Assembly (NCBI RefSeq): GCF_900103875.1
Contig: NZ_LT629705.1
Location: 5,093,001-5,157,000 of the forward strand
DNA: 64,000 nt
Source: Pseudomonas arsenicoxydans
Lineage (GTDB): Bacteria; Pseudomonadota; Gammaproteobacteria; Pseudomonadales; Pseudomonadaceae
Reading direction: 5' to 3'
The position numbers and the translations under genes were made by a program. Position 1 is the first letter of the stretch; each line of letters opens with the position of its first letter. Of this stretch, positions 17,199 through 25,006 are shown piece after piece. The notes beneath the pieces were generated by a model, which was not told the DNA's origin, did not search any database, and worked only from the letters and a program-made list of their open reading frames with translations.

Positions 17199-17433
17199 GT
17201 CACGACTCATTCGTGATCGGGTTTGACGGCTCGGCTTTTTCTCACAACGCGCATAGCCTCTCTCTGCTCGAGCACTTCCGTGCCCGGTCATTGCATATGG
17301 CGACTGTGCGTGGGGCATCTTCGGGTGCGCCGGGTACGTGAGACCGGTCCGTCAACCTGCGCACAGTTGCCACCCTATTTCGTTTGACGGCGATTTTTGT
17401 GGCAGCTCCTTTGAATCTCACGGAGCTACACCC
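17199..17433 (+). promoter_or_regulatory. Structured 5' leader RNA of the DUF3077 gene (copy 1 of a shared motif)
   Basis: This region shares ordered blocks with the leader at 62959-63180: GTCAC-NN-CTCAT-NN-GTGATCGGGTYTG, GCATAGCC, GTGCG, GCCGGGT, CCGGTC, GCGCAYAGYTGCCACCC and GCAGCTCCT. Helices are as follows. TCACGA/TCGTGA lies at 17200-17216. P1 is 17298-17310 with 17360-17372 (13 pairs, one G-U). An inner hairpin, CCGGGT with ACCGG, is at 17330-17347. P2 is AGTTGCCAC 17365-17373 with GTGGCAGCT 17398-17406. P3 is AGCTCC 17404-17409 with GGAGCT 17422-17427. P1 and P2 share TTGCCA, P2 and P3 share AGCT, and P3 contains the Shine-Dalgarno of the gene at 17434. I know no named family for it. 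Confidence 0.7.
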
Positions 17434-17718
17434 ATGACCAAAGCAACCACAAAATCCACCCCCTTCGCCCGCTGCGACCACGTCGACCACCACCTCTTCG
17501 CCGTACAACCTGACATCCCGTTAATCGACGCCCTCGAACACGCCGCGGTCTACCTCAGCTGCGCCGAAGCCCTTGCCCATCAAGCCCCCTCCGCCACCCG
17601 CCCGGAACATAAAGCTTCATTACGCTGGGCCAGCCAGCAAATGCTCGGTACTGCGCGCTCGTTGGTTCAAGCATCCATCGACGGGATGCACGCGACCCAA
17701 GCTGGAGGTGACGCATGA
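17434..17718 (+). CDS. DUF3077-type small protein
   Basis: 94 residues from ATG 17434, with GGAG 8 nt upstream inside hairpin P3 of the leader. The sequence LFAVQPDIPLIDALEHAAVYLSCAEALAHQA fits the DUF3077 pattern (a 'bed' of small helical residues after a PxxPxxDAL motif), a family widespread in Pseudomonas and of unknown function. No signal peptide or membrane segment is present. It overlaps the next gene by ATGA, so the two are translated together. The longer open frame from 17338 would run through the structured leader and is rejected. Confidence 0.75.
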   Translation: MTKATTKSTPFARCDHVDHHLFAVQPDIPLIDALEHAAVYLSCAEALAHQAPSATRPEHKASLRWASQQMLGTARSLVQASIDGMHATQAGGDA

Positions 17719-17981
17719 ACCCTCACATGCCGATGACCAACAATGACTGCGACATACCGGTGTTACTGGTCGCCACTCAAGCACCGCTGGACGTGTTGCA
17801 CAGCAACGCGGCCACACGGTTTCTGGCCGTAACGCAGATGATGGAAAGCCTGGCCAGTCTTGATATCACTCAAGCCAAGGGGGCCGATGTGCAGCAACTC
17901 GCGCATGCGGCGGCAATGTTGCTGCGGGATGGGTGTGATGTGATGGATGTACTGGGGCGGCAGATTAGGGCGCAGCTCTAA
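17715..17981 (+). CDS. Small protein distantly related to DUF3077
   Basis: 88 residues. ATG 17715 overlaps the upstream stop (ATGA) and has GGAGGTG about 5 nt upstream. The C-terminal half (VQQLAHAAAMLLRDGCDVMDVLGRQIR) is alpha-helical and resembles DUF3077/DUF6124-like proteins. The N-terminus is more variable. It is likely a co-expressed partner of the protein at 17434. Function unknown. Confidence 0.7.
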   Translation: MNPHMPMTNNDCDIPVLLVATQAPLDVLHSNAATRFLAVTQMMESLASLDITQAKGADVQQLAHAAAMLLRDGCDVMDVLGRQIRAQL

Positions 17982-18029
17982 CGGTCGTCGTTTGATCGCC
18001 CGGATTGATGTTGACTGTCAGGGCCTCAT

Positions 18030-18118
18030 CGCGAGCAGGCTCGCTCCCACAAGGGATCTGCTGTGTACACATAACCTCAACACAGCACAGATCCATGTGG
18101 AAGCGGGCTTGCTCGCGA
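18030..18118. repeat. REPIN (paired REP elements)
   Basis: CGCGAGCAGGCTCGCTCCCAC (left arm, from 18030) and its imperfect inverted partner ending GCGGGCTTGCTCGCG (to 18118). A 30-bp spacer contains CTGTGT/ACACAG. It overlaps the start of the second 73-bp direct repeat. Confidence 0.8.
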
Positions 18119-18188
18119 AGGGGCCGGACCTGCTGAAAACACGCCTCCGAAACAATGTGAATCAGGGTTTTTCCGTCTACCTTGTAGG
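18116..18188. repeat. 73-bp direct repeat, copy 2
   Basis: Same orientation as 16411-16483, 68 of 73 bases identical. It lies 80 bp upstream of the antiporter operon start, so the promoter of that operon follows this copy. Confidence 0.85.
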
Positions 18189-18267
18189 ATTCTGCGACAG
18201 CTTGGCGTTTGGTGATCGGGGAGCTGGCACGTATGATGCTTCACAAACTTCCGCAGATTAGAAGCCT

Positions 18268-21186
18268 ATGTCCCTGATAGTTCTACTGCTTCTGCCTTTT
18301 ATCGGCAGCTGTCTGGCGGCTTTGCTGCCACACAACGCGCGTAACACTGAATCCTTGCTGGCGGGTCTGGTTGCCTTGATTGGCACCCTCCAGGTTGCCC
18401 TCCTGTACCCGCAGATCGCCGATGGCGGCGTGATTCGTGAAGAATTTTTCTGGTTACCCAGTCTCGGCCTGAACTTCGTCCTGCGCATGGACGGTTTCGC
18501 CTGGCTGTTCTCGTTGCTGGTGCTGGGCATCGGCACGCTGGTTTCTTTATACGCCCGCTATTACATGTCGCCGGACGATCCGGTGCCGCGGTTCTTCGCG
18601 TTTTTCCTGGCGTTCATGGGCGCGATGCTCGGGCTGGTGATCTCCGGCAACTTGATTCAGATCGTATTTTTCTGGGAGCTGACCAGTCTCTTCTCGTTCC
18701 TGTTGATCGGCTATTGGCATCACCGCGCCGATGCGCGACGCGGCGCCTACATGGCGTTGATGGTCACCGGCGCAGGTGGTTTGTGCTTGCTGGCGGGGGT
18801 CATGCTGCTCGGCCATGTGGTCGGCAGCTATGACCTGGACAAGGTCCTGGCCGCTGGCGATCTGATTCGCGCGCATCCCCTCTACCCTATCCTGCTGCCG
18901 CTGATTTTGATTGGCGCCCTGAGCAAAAGCGCGCAATTCCCCTTCCACTTCTGGCTACCCCACGCGATGGCGGCGCCGACACCTGTCTCGGCCTATCTCC
19001 ACTCGGCGACCATGGTCAAGGCCGGGGTGTTCCTGCTCGCACGGCTATGGCCGTCGCTGTCCGGCAGTGAAGAGTGGTTCTACATCGTCAGCGGCGCCGG
19101 CGCGTGCACGCTGTTGCTCGGCGCGTATTGCGCGATGTTCCAGAACGACCTCAAGGGGTTGCTGGCCTACTCGACCATCAGCCACCTCGGCCTGATCACG
19201 CTGCTGCTGGGCCTGAACAGTCCGTTGGCCGCCGTGGCCGCGGTGTTCCACATCCTCAACCACGCCACCTTCAAGGCCTCGTTGTTCATGGCCGCCGGGA
19301 TCATCGACCACGAAAGCGGCACCCGCGACATTCGCAAGCTCAGCGGCCTGATCAAGCTGATTCCGTTTACCGCGACCCTGGCCATGGTCGCCAGCGCCTC
19401 GATGGCCGGCGTGCCGTTGCTCAACGGCTTCCTCTCAAAAGAGATGTTCTTCGCCGAAACCGTGTTCATCAACGCCACCGCCTGGGTCGAGATGACCTTG
19501 CCGATTGTCGCGACCATCGCCGGTACGTTCAGCGTCGCCTACTCCCTGCGCTTCACGGTCGACGTGTTCTTCGGCCCGACCGCCACCAATCTGCCACACA
19601 CCCCGCACGAGCCGCCGCGCTGGATGCGTGCGCCCGTGGAGTTGCTGGTGTTCACCTGCCTGATCGTCGGGATTTTCCCCGCGCAAGTGGTCGGCTCATT
19701 GCTGGCCGCCGCAGCGCTGCCCGTGGTGGGCGGCACATTGCCGGAATACAGCCTGGCGATCTGGCACGGCTGGAACGCGCCGATGATCATGAGCCTGATC
19801 GCCATGTCCGGCGGCATCGTGCTGTACCTGCTGTTGCGCAATCAGCTCAAGCGCGGACGGTTCAAATACCCGCCGTTCATTGGCGGCTTGAACGGCAAGC
19901 GCCTGTTCGAGCGCGGCCTGGTGATCATGATGCGCCTGGCCCGTCGCCTGGAACGGCGGATCAGCACGCGCCGCCTGCAAGCCCAATTGTTCCTGATGGT
20001 GCTCGTCGCTGTGTTGGCCGGGTTGATCCCGATGCTCCACAGCAGTCTGAGCTGGGGCGAGCGGCCGAAGATTCCGGGCTCGATCGTGTTTGTGATCCTC
20101 TGGCTGCTGGCGATTGCCTGTGCGCTCGGCGCAGCATGGCAGGCCAAGTATCACCGGCTCGCGGCCCTGACCATGGTCAGCGTCTGCGGCCTGATGACCT
20201 GCATCACGTTCGTCTGGTTCTCGGCGCCGGACCTGGCCTTGACGCAACTGGTGGTCGAGGTGGTGACCACCGTGCTGATCCTGTTGGGCCTGCGCTGGCT
20301 GCCGCGACGGATTGAAGAGGTCTCGCCGCTGCCGGGCAGCCTGCGCAGGGCGCGCATCCGGCGGATCCGCGACTTGCTGCTGTCGAGCGTGGTCGGCGGC
20401 GGCATGGCGTTGCTGGCCTACGCGATGTTGACGCGCCAGACCCCCAACGACATCTCCTCGTTCTACCTCAGCCGCGCCCTGCCCGAAGGCGGTGGCAGCA
20501 ACGTGGTCAATGTGATGTTGGTGGACTTCCGCGGCTTCGACACCCTCGGTGAAATCACCGTGCTGGTGGCCGTGGCCCTGACCGTGTTCGCGCTGCTGCG
20601 ACGCTTCCGCCCGCCCAAGGAAAGCCTGCAACTGCCGGCCCAACAGCGCTTGCTGGCACCCGATGTCGTCACCGATCTGGTCAACCCGCGTCACGCCAGC
20701 GACACCGCCCTCGGTTTCATGATGGTGCCGGCGGTGCTGGTGCGCTTGCTGTTGCCGATTGCGCTGGTGGTGTCGGTCTACCTGTTCATGCGCGGGCACA
20801 ATCAACCGGGCGGCGGTTTTGTCGCCGGGCTGGTGATGTCGGTGGCGTTCATCCTGCAATACATGGTCGCCGGCACCCAGTGGGTCGAGGCGCAAATGAG
20901 CCTGCGACCGTTGCGCTGGATGGGCACCGGCCTGCTGTTCGCCACAGCCACCGGGCTTGGGGCGATGGCGGTCGGGCATCCGTTCCTGACCACCCACACC
21001 TGGCATGTCGACCTGCCGGTGCTGGGTGACATTCATATCGCCAGTGCGTTGTTCTTCGACATCGGCGTGTACGCCGTGGTGGTCGGTTCGACGCTGTTGA
21101 TCCTCACCGCCATCGCTCACCAATCGGTACGGGGCCACAAAACTGCAGCCCTGCCCAAGTCCGTCGCCAGCAAAGGAGCCGTCTGA
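18268..21186 (+). CDS. mnhA: Mrp-type monovalent cation/H+ antiporter, fused A-B subunit
   Basis: 972 residues. The first about 600 have the NADH:quinone oxidoreductase ND5/MrpA pattern, with KSAQFPFHFWLPHAMAAPTPVSAYLHSATMVKAG near residues 212-250, the conserved proton-path Lys/His region. Residues about 810-960 match the MrpB domain (PIALVVSVYLFMRGHNQPGGGFVAGLVMS), so A and B are fused, as in group-2 (Pha/Sha type) systems. The complex exchanges Na+ or K+ for protons and supports alkali and salt tolerance. It is the first gene of the operon and overlaps the next by TGATG. Confidence 0.95.
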   Translation: MSLIVLLLLPFIGSCLAALLPHNARNTESLLAGLVALIGTLQVALLYPQIADGGVIREEFFWLPSLGLNFVLRMDGFAWLFSLLVLGIGTLVSLYARYYMSPDDPVPRFFAFFLAFMGAMLGLVISGNLIQIVFFWELTSLFSFLLIGYWHHRADARRGAYMALMVTGAGGLCLLAGVMLLGHVVGSYDLDKVLAAGDLIRAHPLYPILLPLILIGALSKSAQFPFHFWLPHAMAAPTPVSAYLHSATMVKAGVFLLARLWPSLSGSEEWFYIVSGAGACTLLLGAYCAMFQNDLKGLLAYSTISHLGLITLLLGLNSPLAAVAAVFHILNHATFKASLFMAAGIIDHESGTRDIRKLSGLIKLIPFTATLAMVASASMAGVPLLNGFLSKEMFFAETVFINATAWVEMTLPIVATIAGTFSVAYSLRFTVDVFFGPTATNLPHTPHEPPRWMRAPVELLVFTCLIVGIFPAQVVGSLLAAAALPVVGGTLPEYSLAIWHGWNAPMIMSLIAMSGGIVLYLLLRNQLKRGRFKYPPFIGGLNGKRLFERGLVIMMRLARRLERRISTRRLQAQLFLMVLVAVLAGLIPMLHSSLSWGERPKIPGSIVFVILWLLAIACALGAAWQAKYHRLAALTMVSVCGLMTCITFVWFSAPDLALTQLVVEVVTTVLILLGLRWLPRRIEEVSPLPGSLRRARIRRIRDLLLSSVVGGGMALLAYAMLTRQTPNDISSFYLSRALPEGGGSNVVNVMLVDFRGFDTLGEITVLVAVALTVFALLRRFRPPKESLQLPAQQRLLAPDVVTDLVNPRHASDTALGFMMVPAVLVRLLLPIALVVSVYLFMRGHNQPGGGFVAGLVMSVAFILQYMVAGTQWVEAQMSLRPLRWMGTGLLFATATGLGAMAVGHPFLTTHTWHVDLPVLGDIHIASALFFDIGVYAVVVGSTLLILTAIAHQSVRGHKTAALPKSVASKGAV

Positions 21187-21530
21187 TGGAAGAAGTCATC
21201 GCAATCGCGATCGGCGTGTTGGCCGCGTCCGGCGTCTGGCTGATCCTGCGGCCACGGACATTCCAGGTGGTGATGGGCCTGTGCCTGCTGTCCTACGGCG
21301 TCAACCTGTTCATCTTCAGCATGGGCAGCCTGTTCATCGGCAAGGAGCCGATCATCAAGGACGGCGTGCCGCAGGACTTGCTGCATTACACCGACCCTCT
21401 GCCGCAAGCGCTGGTGCTGACCGCCATCGTGATCAGCTTCGCCATGACCGCGTTGTTTCTGGTGGTGCTGCTGGCCTCTCGCGGCTTGACCGGGACCGAC
21501 CATGTCGATGGCCGGGAGCCTAAAGAATGA
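21186..21530 (+). CDS. mnhC: Mrp antiporter subunit C (NuoK-like)
   Basis: 114 residues with three membrane segments. GLCLLSYGVNLFIFSMG and DPLPQALVLTAIVISFAMTAL are the conserved NuoK/MrpC motifs, including the buried acidic residue just before PLPQALVLTAIVI. The start overlaps the A-B stop and the end overlaps subunit D by ATGA. Confidence 0.95.
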   Translation: MEEVIAIAIGVLAASGVWLILRPRTFQVVMGLCLLSYGVNLFIFSMGSLFIGKEPIIKDGVPQDLLHYTDPLPQALVLTAIVISFAMTALFLVVLLASRGLTGTDHVDGREPKE

Positions 21531-23212
21531 ATGCGATGACGCACCTGATCGCCGCACCGATTCTGCTGCCGCTGCTGACCGCCGCCATCATGCTGATGCT
21601 GGGCGAAAAACATCGCCCGCTGAAGGCCAAGATCAATCTGTTCTCCAGCCTGCTGGGCCTGGGGATTTCCGTGGCGCTGCTGCAATGGACACAGTCCACC
21701 GGTGTCCCCGGCTCCATCGGTGTTTACCTGCCGGGTAACTGGCAGGTGCCGTTCGGCCTGGTGCTGGTGGTCGATCGCCTGTCGGCATTGATGCTGGTGC
21801 TGACCGGGATCATCGGCGTCAGCGCCCTGCTGTTCGCCATGGCTCGCTGGGACGGCGCCGGTTCGAGTTTCCACGCGCTGTTCCAGATTCAGATGATGGG
21901 CCTTTATGGCGCGTTCCTGACGGCGGATCTGTTCAACCTGTTCGTGTTTTTCGAAGTGCTGCTGGCGGCGTCCTACGGCCTGATGCTCCACGGTTCGGGC
22001 CGGGCGCGAGTGTCGTCGGGGCTGCATTACATCTCGATCAATCTGCTGGCTTCGTCGCTGTTCCTGATCGGCGCGGCGCTGATCTATGGCGTCACCGGCA
22101 CCTTGAACATGGCCGACCTGGCGCTGAAAATCCCGCTGGTCCCGCAAGCCGATCGCGGGCTGTTGCATGCCGGCGCGGGGATTCTCGCGGTGGCGTTCCT
22201 GGCCAAGGCCGGGATGTGGCCGCTGAACTTTTGGCTGGTGCCGGCCTATTCGGCGGCCAGCGCGCCGGTGGCGGCGATGTTCGCGATCATGACCAAGGTC
22301 GGCGTCTACACCTTGCTGCGCCTGTGGACACTGCTGTTCTCGGGTCAGGCCGGCGCCTCGGCGTATTTTGGCGGCGACTGGCTGATCTACGGCGGCATGG
22401 CGACCATCGTCTGCGCGGGCATCGCGATCCTCGCGGCTCAGCGGCTGGAACGCATGGCGAGCCTGAGCATTCTGGTGTCGGCGGGGATTCTGCTGTCGGC
22501 CATCGGTTTCGCCCAGCCGAACCTGATTGGCGCGGCGCTGTTCTATCTGGTCAGCTCGACCTTGGCGCTGAGTGCGCTGTTCCTGTTGTCCGAGTTGATC
22601 GAGCGCTCACGTTCTGCCAATGAAATGCCGCTGTTCGACGACGCTGATCTGCTGCCTCGCCCCATGGAATCCCTGCAACCGCCCAAAGGCATCAACCTCG
22701 ACGACGAACAGAAAGCCGTGGTGGGCCAGGTGATTCCCTGGACGATGGCGTTCCTCGGCTTGAGTTTTATCGCCTGTGCGTTGCTGATCATTGGCATGCC
22801 GCCGCTCTCGGGCTTCATCGGCAAGCTTGGCCTGCTCAGCGCCCTGCTCAATCCGTCGGGCCTGGGCAATGGCGCTGACGAACCGGTGTCGAACGCGGCG
22901 TGGGGGTTGCTGGCGCTGTTGATCCTGTCCGGGCTGGCGTCGCTGATCGCCTTCGCACGCGTGGGCATCCAGCGCTTCTGGACGCCTCAGGAACGGCCAT
23001 CGCCCTTGCTGCGCCGCTTCGAATGCGTGCCGATCATCGTGCTGTTGGGGCTCAGCGTTGCCCTGACGTTCAAGGCCGAACCGCTGCTGCGCTACACCCA
23101 GGCTGCCGCCGATGCCTTGAACAACCCGCAGCAATACGTCATGGCAGTATTGGGCACCCGCGTGGTGCCGAGCCCCGAATCCCGGGCGGCGATGCTGGAG
23201 GTGCAGCCATGA
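21527..23212 (+). CDS. mnhD: Mrp antiporter subunit D (NuoN/NuoL-like)
   Basis: 561 residues, about fourteen membrane segments. FFEVLLAASYGLMLHGSG contains the ion-path Glu, and KAGMWPLNFWLVPAYSAASAPVAAMFAIMTKVGVY is the discontinuous-helix region with two conserved Lys. A hydrophilic stretch around residues 370-400 (FDDADLLPRPMESLQPPKG) is an insertion common in this branch. It overlaps subunit E by ATGA. Confidence 0.95.
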   Translation: MNAMTHLIAAPILLPLLTAAIMLMLGEKHRPLKAKINLFSSLLGLGISVALLQWTQSTGVPGSIGVYLPGNWQVPFGLVLVVDRLSALMLVLTGIIGVSALLFAMARWDGAGSSFHALFQIQMMGLYGAFLTADLFNLFVFFEVLLAASYGLMLHGSGRARVSSGLHYISINLLASSLFLIGAALIYGVTGTLNMADLALKIPLVPQADRGLLHAGAGILAVAFLAKAGMWPLNFWLVPAYSAASAPVAAMFAIMTKVGVYTLLRLWTLLFSGQAGASAYFGGDWLIYGGMATIVCAGIAILAAQRLERMASLSILVSAGILLSAIGFAQPNLIGAALFYLVSSTLALSALFLLSELIERSRSANEMPLFDDADLLPRPMESLQPPKGINLDDEQKAVVGQVIPWTMAFLGLSFIACALLIIGMPPLSGFIGKLGLLSALLNPSGLGNGADEPVSNAAWGLLALLILSGLASLIAFARVGIQRFWTPQERPSPLLRRFECVPIIVLLGLSVALTFKAEPLLRYTQAAADALNNPQQYVMAVLGTRVVPSPESRAAMLEVQP

Positions 23213-23697
23213 AGCGTCTGTTGCCTGCTCCATGGTTGTCGCTGGCGTTGTTGCTGTTATGGCTGCTGCTAAACCTGTCGCTGAGCCCGGGCAATCTGTT
23301 GTTGGGCGCCATGCTCGGGTTCTGTGCGCCGCTGATGATGCGCAAGCTGCGGCCATTGCCGATCCGCATTCGCCGGCCCGGTGTGATCGTGCGTTTGTTT
23401 CTGCTGGTGGGCCGTGATGTGGTGGTGTCCAACCTCGCCGTGGCCTGGGGCGTGCTCAATGCGGGACAGCGTGCACCCCGCTCGCAGTTCGTCAAGGTGC
23501 CGCTGGCGTTGCGCGACGCCAATGGCCTGGCCGCGTTGTCGATGATCTGCACGGTGGTTCCCGGCACGGTCTGGTCGGAACTGGCGCTGGACCGCAGCAT
23601 CCTGTTGCTGCACGTATTTGATCTGGAGGATGAAGCGCTGTTTATCGAGCACTTCAAGGCGACCTATGAGCGCCCCTTGATGGAGATCTTCGAATGA
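23209..23697 (+). CDS. mnhE: Mrp antiporter subunit E
   Basis: 162 residues from ATG 23209. N-terminal hydrophobic segments are followed by an amphipathic domain; LSMICTVVPGTVWSELALDRSILLLHVFDL is the MrpE signature. The open frame extends upstream into subunit D, but ATG 23209 overlaps the subunit D stop exactly as the other junctions do. Confidence 0.95.
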   Translation: MKRLLPAPWLSLALLLLWLLLNLSLSPGNLLLGAMLGFCAPLMMRKLRPLPIRIRRPGVIVRLFLLVGRDVVVSNLAVAWGVLNAGQRAPRSQFVKVPLALRDANGLAALSMICTVVPGTVWSELALDRSILLLHVFDLEDEALFIEHFKATYERPLMEIFE

Positions 23698-23972
23698 GCG
23701 AATTACTGTCGAACGCGATCCTGCTGAGCCTGTTTATCTTTTCCCTGGCGATGATCCTGACCTTGATGCGGCTGTTCAAAGGTCCTTCGGCTCAAGACCG
23801 GGTTCTGGCGCTGGATTACCTGTACATCATCGCCATGCTGATGATGCTGACACTGGGCATTCGTTATGCCAGTGACACGTATTTCGAGGCGGCGCTGCTG
23901 ATCGCCCTGTTCGGCTTCGTCGGCTCGTTTGCGCTGGCCAAATTCCTGCTGCGTGGCGAGGTGATCGAATGA
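23694..23972 (+). CDS. mnhF: Mrp antiporter subunit F
   Basis: 92 residues with three membrane segments. RLFKGPSAQDRVLALDYLYIIAMLMMLTLG is the MrpF family pattern, including the conserved Asp. Start overlaps subunit E (ATGA); end overlaps subunit G (ATGA). Confidence 0.95.
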   Translation: MSELLSNAILLSLFIFSLAMILTLMRLFKGPSAQDRVLALDYLYIIAMLMMLTLGIRYASDTYFEAALLIALFGFVGSFALAKFLLRGEVIE

Positions 23973-24331
23973 CTACGCAACTGTCCCTATGGGTGGAAAT
24001 CCCGGTGGCGATCCTGTTGGTGCTTAGCAGCCTGTTCGCGCTGATCGGGGCGATTGGCCTGGTGCGGATGAAGGATTACTTTCAGCGCATGCACCCGCCG
24101 GCACTGGCCTCGACGCTGGGCGCGTGGTGCGTGGCCCTGGCCTCGATCGTTTACTTTTCGGCGCTCAAGTCCGCGCCTGTGCTGCACGCCTGGCTTATTC
24201 CGATTCTGTTGTCAATCACGGTGCCGGTGACCACGTTGCTGCTGGCGCGGGCGGCGCTGTTTCGCAAGCGCATGGCAGGGGACGATGTGCCGGCCGAGGT
24301 GAGTAGCCGACGGACCGAAAGCGGGAGCTAG
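23969..24331 (+). CDS. mnhG: Mrp antiporter subunit G
   Basis: 120 residues with three membrane segments. LIGAIGLVRMKDYFQRMHPPALASTLGAWCV is the MrpG signature. It is the last gene of the operon and is followed within 6 bp by a 37-bp perfect inverted repeat. Confidence 0.95.
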   Translation: MTTQLSLWVEIPVAILLVLSSLFALIGAIGLVRMKDYFQRMHPPALASTLGAWCVALASIVYFSALKSAPVLHAWLIPILLSITVPVTTLLLARAALFRKRMAGDDVPAEVSSRRTESGS

Positions 24332-24336
24332 ACGTT

Positions 24337-24429
24337 AAAAGATCGCAGCCTCGTTGCACTCGACAGCTCCTACAGTGGGAACGCAAGCCCATGTAGGAGC
24401 TGTCGAGTGCAACGAGGCTGCGATCTTTT
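24337..24429. repeat. 37-bp perfect inverted repeat (REP-like; probable terminator)
   Basis: Arms 24337-24373 and 24393-24429 are exact reverse complements, with core GATCGCAGCCTCGTTGCACT. The right arm ends TTTTGATCTT, so a transcript from the antiporter operon could terminate here. The same family occurs at 35987-36066 and 39087-39171. Confidence 0.85.
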
Positions 24430-24448
24430 GATCTTGCATTACCTCATA

Positions 24449-24886
24449 TCAGATCCAGGCAACGGCCAACAACCCGGCTCCCAGCACCACACACAACGGC
24501 GAATAAGCCCAGGTGTCGAGGCGGGCAAACTTCGAGCCCTTGACCTGCTTGAAGAACCCCATCAGATTCGAATCGCCGATTGCCCGGGCGAACATCAGCA
24601 TCGCAATCGCGCTGATCACCCATTGCAGCGACCAGTGCTGCACCGTGGGCAGATACAGGCCGACCCGCAGGCACACCAGCATCGCGATCAGCAGCAACCC
24701 GACCGCCACCAGTAGCGTGGTAAATCCAGAAGGTTTGAAGGCAGGCCTTGATTCCCCCCCGCCCTCCCCGGGTACACGCGGCACCGCCGCCTCGCTACCC
24801 AACGTGCCACCCGCTGCCCAATACAGGTGGATCAAGCTGATCAACAGGAAGATGGCAGCGATCCATTGCGCGATCATCAGGCTCAT
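24449..24886 (-). CDS. DUF3995-type small membrane protein
   Basis: 145 residues from ATG 24886 with four hydrophobic segments. The opening LISLIHLYWAAGG and the KFARLDTWAYSPLCVVLGAGLL ending are typical of DUF3995 proteins. A non-conserved hydrophilic loop (PRVPGEGGGESRP) separates segments one and two. Start chosen at the ATG giving the family-typical N-terminus; a longer frame to 24982 has no ribosome-binding site. Function unknown, inner-membrane location likely. Confidence 0.75.
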   Translation of the reverse strand: MSLMIAQWIAAIFLLISLIHLYWAAGGTLGSEAAVPRVPGEGGGESRPAFKPSGFTTLLVAVGLLLIAMLVCLRVGLYLPTVQHWSLQWVISAIAMLMFARAIGDSNLMGFFKQVKGSKFARLDTWAYSPLCVVLGAGLLAVAWI

Positions 24887-24954
24887 ATTCAGACATCCAA
24901 CGTTAAATGTCGCAGGAGGATGGACCTCCTTGAACGTTTTTGTAAGGACATTCG

Positions 24955-24985
24955 TCATTGGTCGGGTACGTGACCCGACCAATGA
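24955..24985. terminator. Strong hairpin between DUF3995 and the betaine-binding protein gene
   Basis: TCATTGGTCGGGT (24955-24967) and ACCCGACCAATGA (24973-24985) make a 13-bp stem with a 5-nt loop, 21 bp after the stop at 25007. There is no U tract, so it may protect the 3' end rather than terminate intrinsically. Confidence 0.6.
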
Positions 24986-25006
24986 GGTGTTTGCCGGACG
25001 TCTACA

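Noticed and set aside
17338..17433. N-terminal extension of the DUF3077 gene from an earlier start
   Set aside because: The extension would translate through conserved RNA helices and is not in the family; ATG 17434 has a spaced GGAG.
19696..21138. 480-residue minus-strand open frame within the antiporter A-B gene
   Set aside because: Composition (His, Gln, Arg, Gly rich) is that of the shadow of a hydrophobic GC-rich membrane gene.
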